From positions 64,687,658 through 64,751,657 of the forward strand of contig OY757911.1 of NCBI GenBank assembly GCA_963585895.1: a stretch of 64,000 nt of DNA. Reading direction: 5' to 3'. Under the pieces are notes generated by a model. The model made no database searches, was not told the origin of the DNA, and was given only the letters and a program-made list of their open reading frames with translations. Positions 55,936 to 64,000 of this stretch are shown one piece after another (position 1 is the stretch's first letter; each line of letters opens with the position of its first letter). Origin of the DNA: Sepioteuthis lessoniana (lineage: Eukaryota; Mollusca; Cephalopoda; Myopsida; Loliginidae). The position numbers and the translations under genes were made by a program.

Positions 55936-57651
55936 CTCAGTGGAAGATAGGCAATCTAGGATAGCCTGGCAAACGATAAACGAAGTGAGTAGAAGGAAGA
56001 GCACAACCAAAGCAAAATTGAAAGGTGCAAACAAGCAAGAAAAAATAAAACTGTGGAAACAAAACTTCGAAAATCTACTAGGAAACCCGCCGAAAGTTAC
56101 GCATGAACCAATCACCACAATTATTAGTAAGCAACTAGAAATTAAACTAGGACCGTTCACGCAAGAAGAACTCGACTCGGTTCTTAAAAAAAATTAAAAA
56201 CAGGAAAGCTGCAGGGCTGGACGAGATTCCCCCAGAAGTATGGAAGACCAGACAATTCGATGACATACTGCTCCAATACTGTAACGCAGTCTATAATCAA
56301 AATCCGATAGACAGATGGATGACGGGATGCATCCTCCCCTTCCCTAAAAAGGGTGACCTCGGATTAGCCAAGAACTACCGAGGTATAGCACTTACATCCA
56401 TAGCAGCCAAAATTTACAACGCCCTACTACGAAACCGCATAGAATCCGAAATCGACAACATACTTAGGAAAAACCAAAATGGCTTCCGAAGAAATAGATC
56501 CACTACTCACAAATATTGACCATCCATAAAATCCTTGAAGGCGTACGGGCAAAAAACCTCCTGGCGACATTACTATTTGTCGACTTTACCAAGGCCTTCG
56601 ATTCCATTCACAGACGGAAGATGGAACAAATCCTACTAGCATACGGCCTATCAAAAGAAACCGTAGCAGCCATAACGATTCTCTATAGAAACACCAAAGT
56701 GAAAGTACGTTCACCGGATGGAGACACAAAATACTTCGACATTGTACCAGGAGTACTACAAGGGGACACGTTTGCCCCATACCTCTAAATCATCTGTTTA
56801 GACTACTTGCTTAGAACATCGATCGATAAAATCAGAGAAAATAGCTTCGAGCTGATAAAGAAAAGAAGCAGAAGGTACCCCGTAAAAACAATTACCGACG
56901 CCAACAACGCCGATGATATAGCGATACTGGCAAATATACTCAAACAAGCTGAGACACTACAGCATAGTTTGGAATGAGCCGCCGCAGGCATTGGCCTCCA
57001 TGTCAATGCACACAAAACTGAATATATGTGCTTTAATCAAGCAGGCAACATTTCCACACTAGACGGAACCTCTCTGAAACGGGTAGACAAATTCACCTAC
57101 CTAGGAAGCAGTGTCTCATCAACCGAAAAAGACATCGACACGCAGCTAACGAAGGTATGGACAGCTATCGATAGGTTATCGTTCATATGGAAATCAGACC
57201 TGACCGATAAAATGAAACGCAGTATCTTCCAGGCAGCGGTCGTGTCGATACTGCTGTATGGATGCACCACTTGGACGCTAACAAAAGAAATGGAGAAGAA
57301 GCTAGACGGCAATTACACAAGAATGTTGCAAGCAATATTGGACAAGTCCTGGCGTCAACACCCCACAAAGCACCAACTATACAACCACCTGCCTCCCATC
57401 ACGAAAACTATTCAAGCAAGACGAACGAGACATGTAGGACATTGCTGGAGAAGCAGGGACTAGCTCATAAGTGATATATTCCTATGGACCCCCATATATG
57501 GCCGAGCAAAACCAGGACGACCAGCTAGAACATACATACAGCAGCTATGTGAGGATACGGGATGTAGCCCTGAAGACCTGCCAGAGGCGATGCACGATAG
57601 GGAGAAGTGGCGATATCCGTGCTAGCGGCACGACATGATGATGATGATGTG
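55936..57651 (+). pseudogene. LINE-P copy inserted in LINE-R, with 11 bp target duplication
   Basis: It begins at CTCAGTGGAAGATAGGC, 5'-truncated to the linker before the reverse transcriptase, and ends in (ATG)n at 57631-57651. In order: RQSRIAWQTINEVSRRKS, FTQEELDSVLKK, KGDLGLAKNYRGIAL, NQNGFRRNRST, FVDFTKAFDSIHRRKMEQIL (56571-56630), GVLQGDTFAPYL, then DANNADDIAIL where the family has DADYADD, so the catalytic box is N-A-D-D. Then KFTYLGSSVSSTEKDIDTQL, KLDGNYTRMLQAI, RRTRHVGHCWRSRD. ATATGAGTTCT at 55925-55935 is repeated at 57652-57662. Confidence 0.95.
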
Positions 57652-58182
57652 ATATGAGTTCTAATTGGATCAGTCCACTGTCCTCATCTTCCCTTAGCAG
57701 GTGTAGACGGTCTTTGTCTGCTTTGGAGTGATGTGTGTTATATATGGTTCGAAGCCTTCTGCTCTTTTTATCTATTCTCCGCATTTCTTCAAGATTTCAG
57801 TTTATCACATTAAAAGTGTATTTAAAAAATATTATTGAAGTTTTAAAAGCTTCAAACTAATTTTTGCATTTCAGTTTTATTCATTGAATTTGTCTATAAG
57901 GTTCATTTCTGATGTTCTCTTTTATTCCTTCAAATTGAATTCTTTGTTCTTCCTTGATTCCAGTATATCTATATAATTTTGTTTAATCTAGTTCAAGAAC
58001 CCCGGTTTCTTTGTCTAGCTGTTTTCTTTAACATTTTGTCCCTTTTAAATGTTGCCTCAGCACATTTTTCTTGACCAAATTCCATGGTGATATTATCATT
58101 GAATTTCTTTAGTGTAGTTAACAAAAACTCTAGTTCATTGTCACGTTTGGTAAGCAGTTTTAAGTCTTCTATGTAAAATAAG

Positions 58183-58438
58183 GTTTGGTTTCTTTGTTTA
58201 ATGGCATATCAACCTTCGTAGGTTATTCAGTGTCAAATCCATCCTTGTAGAAGTACAATAGGTATACTAATACCCTTGGGAAAGACAGGAAAATTGGATT
58301 CATACCTGTTCCTATCTTTCCCAAGGGTATTAGTCTGAAAGTAAACATAATAGCACGAATGAATTTCGAACTCACTATCTACAATGTCGCAGTTCAGTAC
58401 GTTAGCCACTATGCTATGGGGACTCCTCCATGTTGGAT
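58183..58438 (-). mobile_element. SINE-C in the LINE-R relic
   Basis: On plus: 'GGTTTGGTTTCTTTGTTTAATG' region through 'ACCCTTGGGAAAGACAGG', to the head end 'TATGCTATGGGGACTCC'. It interrupts LINE-R between INHS and LFYIED. The central block is partly duplicated: 'TTGGGAAAG' and its inverse 'CTTTCCCAA' both occur. I could not define its target duplication. Confidence 0.88.
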
Positions 58439-58513
58439 GAGTGATTTATGGATCAATCAAATATGTGATATTCGTATCCTGTATAATTTAGTTCATTTGA
58501 TAGAGGTATTAGT

Positions 58514-58669
58514 TATATTTACCCAACCCCTCCGCTCGGGCAGGATATGACACAAGATCAATGATTTAAAGCGGAGTTTAACAGGTTTGAATTCAGAGTT
58601 TTCCTTCTCCTAGACTAGTTGCCTCACCAAGGCCGAAAAACCTAGTCTGCCCTACTATTTACCCATAGC
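58514..58669 (-). mobile_element. SINE-B 3' half in the LINE-R relic, with ~13 bp target duplication
   Basis: On plus: 'TATATTTACCCAACCCCTCC' to 'TATTTACCCATAGC'. The tRNA head is missing, which fits 5' truncation at insertion. TAGAGGTATTAGT (58501-58513) and TAGAGGTATTAAT (58670-58682) flank it. Removing it restores IPLSNELN in the LINE-R frame. Confidence 0.93.
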
Positions 58670-58832
58670 TAGAGGTATTAATGCAATACACAAGAACAAA
58701 AGAATGTCATTGAAATATTTTTTGTTGATCTCTAAGTCCGCACACCTGATTTCACTAATGTCATTAATTTTAATGTATTATGATCTAGTCTTGTGGAATC
58801 CTATTGAATGCTTTGTATCGGGGGGCTATGTT

Positions 58833-59132
58833 CCTATTTACCAACCCCTCCGTTCGGGCAGGATATTACACAAGGTCAATGATTTTAAGCGGAGTTTAAC
58901 AGGTTTGAATTCAGAGTTTTCCTTCTTCTAGACAAGTTGCCTCACCAAGGCTGAAGAACCTAGTCTGTCCTACTATTTACCCATAGCTGGAGGGAGAATA
59001 ATTGGATTCATACCTTTCCCAAGGGTATTAGTGCTATGTGAAATGCAATCATTCTCGTCGAGGATTTGAACTCGAGTCGCCATGTCCATTTCCTACGACG
59101 ATAACCATTACACCACGAGCACCTCCACCGGA
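58833..59132 (-). mobile_element. SINE-B, full length, in the LINE-R relic, 13 bp target duplication
   Basis: On plus: 'CCTATTTACCAACCCCTCC' to 'CCACGAGCACCTCCACC'. Head on minus: 'CGTGGTGTAATGGTTATCG' and 'GCGACTCGAGTTCAAATCC'. GGGGGGCTATGTT flanks it at 58820-58832 and 59133-59145. Very well preserved. Confidence 0.96.
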
Positions 59133-59205
59133 GGGGGGCTATGTTATTGATGACTGTCTTGGTTGTCTTCGCAAGTTTGTTGTGTGTGAGTACCGTAACT
59201 AACCG

Positions 59206-60526
59206 CTAACATTATTTCAGTGTGAGGAAAATAATTCGGCCGTTTGTGGCAGAGAAAATATATTATAGTTTGATATTTCCTCGGTCAAAACAACGTGAGA
59301 ACATTTCACGATGTCTTAACAAGAACATTTTAGTCTTTAAACAAACTTAACGGTATGCATATCAGGATGACTTGAAATATTTAAAGAATACATTAAGAGG
59401 GTATGTAAAGAAATTGTCCTAATGAGGTTGGAAGAGTCTTTAGGGTAGGTTGACAGTTATTGAGTTACGACGTAAAAGAAAATAGAAATATTGAACGAAT
59501 GCTATCGTGCACCATGAAAAACGAGGTCGTTGGGAGCCTCGAGGTCTCCGTCTGAAGGGACAAGAGACGTCTATTTTTAGGCATTCTCGAGGCCGAAACG
59601 TTTTTGATATAGCCGCGCCCTTCTTTTGTATACTGCTTTGGCCACGCCACCTAATGACAATTAGTTGTTCTATTTGGCAGTGTTCCCAAGTGCCAAACAG
59701 CAGAACTTTTCGGCTGGCTTTTTTTCCTGTCTATACACGCACTGCTTAGATTCTTATTAATTTAAACGACACTTTTCTGGTAACATTTTGTTGCTTATTA
59801 GCTAATTTTTGCAACGATAACATAAACCTTTTTTTGCATCCATTTTTATTCTCTGGGAGAAAGCTAACTGTTTAAAGGAATTGTTAATTTCATTTAGTTA
59901 AAATAGATGTAAGTATTTTCTGGGTCGAAGATTGGCCGGTAATTTTGAGAGTAAATAAATAATATTGTCAACACAATAGTGCCAAGAAAGAAAGTGCGAT
60001 TTTTTCGCTAATTTGATGGTGCTAATTCCGAAAATGACCTTAGTTTTTCATAGTTAGCTACCATTTTTGCTGTATTGAAATTGCTCATTTTAAAAAAAAA
60101 TATCAATTTATGATCTTGGCTGATCGCAAAATTTATTTAACAAAAGTCGTAGAAACCCATCAATTTTCGAGAAGGCCGAGGAATTTATGTCAGCCACCTG
60201 ATATAAACTATTTTTATGAGAAAAAATTGTTTTTGAGTCAAAAAACTTCAAATAGAAGTTCTGAAGTTTTCTAATTTATCGCCAAAATTCAAATTAACTG
60301 ATAAACTTTATCAGTAATTCACTTTAGAAAGCCTGATAATTTAGATGATATAAAAAATGAAACCCTATAATCTTGTTCTATGTTCATAAATTTATCCAAT
60401 CATTTTTTTCCCTTCACAACTGAAGGAAACCAAACACATTGAGAGCTTTTGTTTTCATAGTTGAAATGAAACTCCAACTAAAGAAATCTCAATTTAATGC
60501 ACCTATTCCATTGTACATGATGAACA
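59206..60526. other. Unassigned sequence
   Basis: 59500-59750 is GC-richer with opposing open frames (59465-59650, 59507-59749) but no recognised domain. 59760-60526 is AT-rich with a short palindrome near 60245-60270 (AAAACTTC...GAAGTTTT). Confidence 0.4.
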
Positions 60527-60541
60527 TTAAGAAAATGGTTT

Positions 60542-61111
60542 GGTTTGTTGGGTTTTATGGCATATCAAACTTTGTAGGTTATTTAACGCCAAATCCATTT
60601 TTATGTAAATAATCTGTTCTATTTAAAACAATTCAGTTTAGCATAAGTACACAGTTTAATTGTCAAAAACATTTATTTCAAACTATTCAAGAAGTTATAT
60701 GTAACAATTCAGTTAATTGTAAATACAATTTTAATGTCGAAAAACAGTTCTATTTCAAATAATTCAGTTTAGCATAAGCACGCAGTTTAAATGTAAGTAC
60801 GGTTTAATTGTCAAAAGCATTTCTATTTCAAGCTATTCAGTTTACTCAAACAATTCAGTTTAGCATAAGAATGGTGTTAGTTCTATTTAACCCATAGATA
60901 GGGCCCTATCAGGTGCTACCACTCCGGGCCAGAGTGGACCTGGGAGCGATGGGAATGAAAGGGTACTCCGCATTCCCCAAAGCTCCAGCACTGCTGGAAC
61001 CTCACCATCAGATTGTTTAGTGTCATATCCAGGACACTCGTTAGGGGGGGGTTCTTACCCCTCTGCAGAGGTGCAGTCAGTGTATTCTACAGCCCCAGCC
61101 GACTGGGCCAG
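60542..61111 (-). mobile_element. SINE-D, full length, with 15 bp target duplication
   Basis: On plus: tail 'GGTTTGTTGGGTTTTATGG', some five internal units, core 'CCAGAGTGGACCTGGGAGC', and 5' end 'GCCCCAGCCGACTGGGCCAG'. TTAAGAAAATGGTTT occurs at 60527-60541 and again at 61112-61126. This shows D to be a target-primed retroposon and fixes its full ends. Length 570 bp. Confidence 0.95.
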
Positions 61112-61126
61112 TTAAGAAAATGGTTT

Positions 61127-61480
61127 CACCATAACATCAGTAAACTCATTAAGGATGATAAATTTGTTAATTCAACGAATGACTTGGAATTACGCGCTTG
61201 GGCATTGTTTGTTGATGAGGCGAAAAACTTCTTGGGTAATCACTGGGCCGAAAACTATAAGGAAAAGTCTACAGGACATTGGCGCTAATATGAGTATTAA
61301 GGTTGATTTTTTACATAGCCATCAAGATAAATTTCCGGATAATTGCTGCAATGTCAGTGGTGAGCAAGGAGAACGATTCTATAAGGACATCAAAACAATG
61401 AAAAAGCGCTACAAGGGACGGAAGGGGGATAAACGAATGATGGCTGATTTCCTAGGGTTGAAACTACGATTCGTATCATC
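61127..61480 (+). pseudogene. Relic of a multicopy invertebrate protein of unknown function
   Basis: Two frames joined by a +1-type shift near 61264-61275. The first reads ISKLIKDDKFVNSTNDLELR, AWALFVDEAKNFLGNHWAEN, YKE. The second reads NMSIKVDFLHSHQDKFPDN, then VSGEQGERFYKDIKTMKKRY, KGRK and MMADFLG. From memory, the strings MSIKVHxLHSHLDxFPEN and EQGERFHQDIKxMExRYQG mark a family found in many copies in arthropod and other invertebrate genomes, usually beside transposons. Its function is unknown to me. The usual QG after KRY and the DYCW after MMA are changed. The frame may continue upstream of the D insertion (before 60527), where IPLYMMNIKKMV is weakly compatible. Confidence 0.75.
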
Positions 61481-61489
61481 ATCCCTTTC

Positions 61490-61800
61490 GTTCCATTACT
61501 TTTTCAGCTCTCTGACATCTAAAATAAGATCTAAATATTTGTCTATCTTTTTGCTTTCTTTTATATTCACTAGGTGGTTCGCTGCAACGATGAAATCCAC
61601 GAGATGATAATTTCTTTTCTTTTTGTTTATTAATACTAGGTCTGGTGTTATGGTCTGGATTTGGTGATCCATTTGTATCTCAAAGTTTCATTTTCTGCGA
61701 CAGATTCTAGTTTGTTCATATATCATTTATCTGTTTGGTGAAGTTTCAATCTCTTCCGCAGTTTCACACTCAATATTTTCCTTTTAGTGTGCTGTGTTTT
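61490..61800 (-). pseudogene. LINE-R C-terminal fragment, antisense
   Basis: On minus: AEEIETSPNR, then EQTRICRR, NFEIQMDHQIQTITPDLVLI, NKKKRNYHLVDFIVAANHLV, NIKESKKIDKYLDLI. The restriction-like-endonuclease RPD is TPD and the downstream VDF Asp is kept. It abuts the unknown-protein relic and a SINE-D fragment. Confidence 0.88.
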
Positions 61801-61837
61801 ATTAATTCCGAGCAATGTTTATTTCAATCTCTCGCAC

Positions 61838-61920
61838 AGTCGGCCGGGGCTGTAGAAAACACCGACTGGTTCCAATGAGTTTCCTGGATATAACACTAAA
61901 CAATCTGATGATGAGGTTAA
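61838..61920 (+). mobile_element. SINE-D 5' fragment
   Basis: 'CAGTCGGCCGGGGCTGTAG', ACACCGACTG, then GAGTTTCCTGGATATAACAC and 'CAATCTGATGATGAGGTT'. It stops there; about 20 bases of the usual 5' region (CTCTGCAGAGG block) are deleted. Confidence 0.85.
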
Positions 61921-62044
61921 ATAATAAAATAGAATAAGGAGGAATATAAGGATGTTATGCGAGAATACTACTACGTTCCACACAAACCATCAGAATACAG
62001 AGTCAGTTAGTAAAACATATGAAGGAGAAAATTTTGGAGCATCA

Positions 62045-62300
62045 GAGAAAATATCTCATCTCATCATCTTGTCGTACCATCAGCACGGATATCCCTGACC
62101 CTCTCTAGCCACCCCTCCCTGTCGTTCATCGCTCCCGGCAGGTCCTCAGGGCTACACTCTGTATCCTCACAGAGCTGTTGTATGAAGGTTCGAGCTGGTC
62201 GCCCTGATTTTGCTCGGCCATGTGAAGGGGTCCATCGGAGTACATCACTTATGAGCTCTTCCCTACTTCTCCAGCAGTGTCCTGCATGTCTGGTTCAAAA
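62045..62300 (-). pseudogene. LINE-P 3' end, antisense
   Basis: 'CATCATCTTGTCGTACCATC' then the same C-terminal coding as at 50398-50718 in reverse (RAKSGRPARTFIQQLC, LPGAMNDR, VRDIRADGTT). It stops in RHAGHC at about 62297. Confidence 0.92.
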
Positions 62301-62527
62301 AGAAAAATAGAGTTGACCAATACAGGTCTTGATGAACTCGAAGAAAATGTTAAACCTGAACTGAATTTTTAACTAGAGATTATTCGGACTGAAATCAGAA
62401 GTGTAAAAACACAAATTGATAGGCTACATTATGACAAAAAGGAAATACTAATAAACAGTATGTTTAAAAATTAAGAAAACAAAAACCAGTTGAGAAATTG
62501 TAACAGATAAGAAGGGGATTAAAGAGT

Positions 62528-62910
62528 TGGTTGGTTGGTTGTTTTATGGCATATCAATCCTTTTCGGCTCATTTAACGCCGTTTTAAATTTCAAACAATT
62601 AAGTTTTTGTTTACAAACAGTTAAATGTCAAGACACTTCTATTTCGAACTATTCAGTCTGGCATAAGTACACTTTTCAGTTCTATTTAACCCATAGATAG
62701 GACCCTATCAGATGCTATCACTCCAGGCCTGAGTGGACCTGGAAGCAACGGCGATGAAGGGTACTCCACATTCCCCAAAGCTCCAGCATTACTGAAGCCT
62801 CACCATCAGATTGTTTAGTGTCATATCTAGGACACTCGTTGGGGGAGTCTTACCCCTCTGCAGAGATGCAGTCGGTGTATTCTACAGCCCCAGCCGACAG
62901 GGCCATATTA
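62528..62910 (-). mobile_element. SINE-D copy, compact
   Basis: On plus: 'TTGGTTGTTTTATGGCATATC' to 'GTATTCTACAGCCCCAGCCG'. Only about two internal units. The core ('GGGGAATGTGGAGTACCC' in reverse) is well kept. Confidence 0.93.
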
Positions 62911-63085
62911 CTGTTGAATTAAAATGTCAAATTAGAATAGAACTTGAATAAATTTCACACAGAAATTCATGGACGTAAATAAACTTATTGCATCAAGTTA
63001 AAAGGATTTATTTAGGATCGGTCAGTTTGATGGTTCAGTAGAGCGAAAAGCATTTTTTATGCGTTCTACAATCTATTTGAAGAAG
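62911..63085. other. Unassigned AT-rich sequence
   Basis: No supported feature. Confidence 0.4.
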
Positions 63086-63126
63086 TAAATCTTCTTCTTC
63101 TTCTTCTTCTTCTTCTTCTTCTTCTT

Positions 63127-63200
<74 letters not shown>
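63086..63200. repeat. (CTT)n(ATT)n compound microsatellite
   Basis: About 23 CTT units change to about 14 ATT units. Confidence 0.98.
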
Positions 63201-63254
63201 ATGACTAAGCAACTTGATTTTATTACCGATTTTTTTAGAAATTCGGTGGTAACG

Positions 63255-63543
63255 TTTGTATTTACCCAACCCCTCCGTCACGAGTTGGATGTAACACGAG
63301 GCCACTTTTTTGTTTGGATTCAGCGTTTTCCTTCTCCTAGATAGGTTGCCATACCAAAGTTTATGAGACAAATCTTACCAGTTATTTACCAGAGTTGGAG
63401 TGGGGGAGGGGGAGGCACTGGATTCCCACTTTTACCAAGAGTATTTGCTCGATGGGAAATGCAAACAGCCTCATCGAGGATTCGAACTCGGGTTACCGAG
63501 TCCATTTCCTAAGACGTTAATCATTACACCACAAACGCCTCCA
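63255..63543 (-). mobile_element. SINE-B, full length, with ~16 bp target duplication
   Basis: On plus: 'TGTATTTACCCAACCCCTCC' to 'CACCACAAACGCCTCC'. Head on minus: 'GTAATGATTAACGTCTTAGG' and 'CCCGAGTTCGAATCC'. AAATTCGGTGGTAACG (63239-63254) and AAATTCTGTGGTTACG (63544-63559) flank it. Confidence 0.93.
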
Positions 63544-63774
63544 AAATTCTGTGGTTACGATACACGAGGCATTACTTGATTTTTTTCATTTTTTTACTCC
63601 CCCCCACACACATAATACACACTCACAGCATATCATTCATCGTTAATTTTTCTTTGGAGGTTTTGAAAGTAAAATTCTATACGATTAATTACGACTTACA
63701 ATATAAATTCTCCTTTCTCAATTAGGATTAAAATCAATTTAAGTTAAAACCTTCCCTTGTGTCTAATAAGGATA

Positions 63775-63874
<100 letters not shown>

Positions 63875-64000
63875 CATACATATATTCAGGGTTATATATA
63901 TGTATATACATGAACAATTCCGTTTGCACTGAACGCCATTTTTTTACAATCCAAATTTTTAACATAACTAAGAACTTTTTAACATTTAGAATTACCAAAA

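Larger units (their letters stand above)
55560..59205 (-). pseudogene. LINE-R reverse transcriptase copy, antisense, split by four insertions
   Basis: Read on minus in order: NIAPRYKAFNRIP (about 59190-59146 then 58819-58790; motif A region, FD.I replaced), FNDILLFLCIALIPL (about 58715-58670; motif B region), SNELNYTGYEYHIFD (58513-58455), LFYIEDLKLLTKRDNELEFL (about 58175-58115; family FYIDD, so the active site is Y-I-E-D and the first Asp has become Glu), FGQEKCAEATFKRDK, HSKADKDRLHLLREDEDSGL (57720-57661), then across the LINE-P insertion LIYKNEIIGFIRYLELTNDW (55935-55870), LKLVYQ, and NQQWLQNSRSKTDN (about 55630). It is dead: stops, frameshifts and a changed catalytic Asp. It also supplies the part of LINE-R missing from the 3' ends elsewhere. 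Confidence 0.88.

Noticed and set aside
57545..57784. 79-codon minus-strand gene
   Set aside because: It joins the LINE-R reverse transcriptase fragment to the antisense LINE-P tail, where (CAT)n reads as a His run.
60542..61288. Gene with a start at 61013
   Set aside because: The frame starts in SINE-D antisense DNA and runs by chance into the unknown-protein relic.

Overview
The window is intergenic or deep-intronic DNA from an animal, and I find no convincing host gene in it. It is AT-rich and full of (CA)n, (TA)n, (GA)n and poly-A tracts. Almost every longer open frame is either a microsatellite read as SLSLS/YIYIY or a decayed piece of a transposable element. The content suggests an invertebrate, most likely a mollusc. 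Several tRNA-headed SINE families share a central block, a design known from the Ceph-SINE superfamily of squids and cuttlefish, so a cephalopod is a reasonable guess, but that is inference.

Element names used below are local. LINE-P is an apurinic-endonuclease-type non-LTR retrotransposon whose complete 3' ends finish in (ATG)n. LINE-R is a restriction-like-endonuclease (R2/R4-group) non-LTR retrotransposon whose 3' ends finish in (TAA)n. SINE-A, -B and -C have tRNA-like heads. SINE-D is a 0.4-0.9 kb nonautonomous retroposon with an internal, variable tandem-repeat region. SINE-E is GC-rich. Family G is a ~95 bp tRNA-like repeat. B, C and D share a short block around 'CTATGGGTNAAATAG'. C and D share a ~40 bp 3' tail. 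B and E share 'GACCTTGTGTC' near their 3' ends.

Layout: 0-2 kb holds SINE fragments; 1.9-4.2 kb a decayed LINE-P; 5-8 kb microsatellites and a mariner N-terminus; 8-14 kb an uncertain LTR-like relic, SINE-D, a 34 bp minisatellite and SINE-A; 14-20 kb SINEs, a LINE-P tail, an internally deleted mariner, a SINE-D with an expanded array and a second mariner; 21-24 kb an unexplained GC-richer block, minisatellites and family G; 26-28.5 kb a SINE-C nested in SINE-B, SINE-D and two LINE-R ends; 31-45 kb mostly SINEs, microsatellites, a Tc1 fragment and a candidate MITE; 45.3-48.6 kb a run of successive LINE-R 3' ends; 49-55 kb LINE-P, mariner, LINE-R and SINE pieces; 55.6-59.2 kb an antisense LINE-R copy split by one LINE-P and three SINEs; 60.5-62.9 kb an unknown-protein relic split by SINE-D, plus further LINE and SINE ends.

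Nothing here works as a gene set. The window records successive insertions, several of which can be ordered from target-site duplications (TSDs) and from a host reading frame that rejoins across the insertion.
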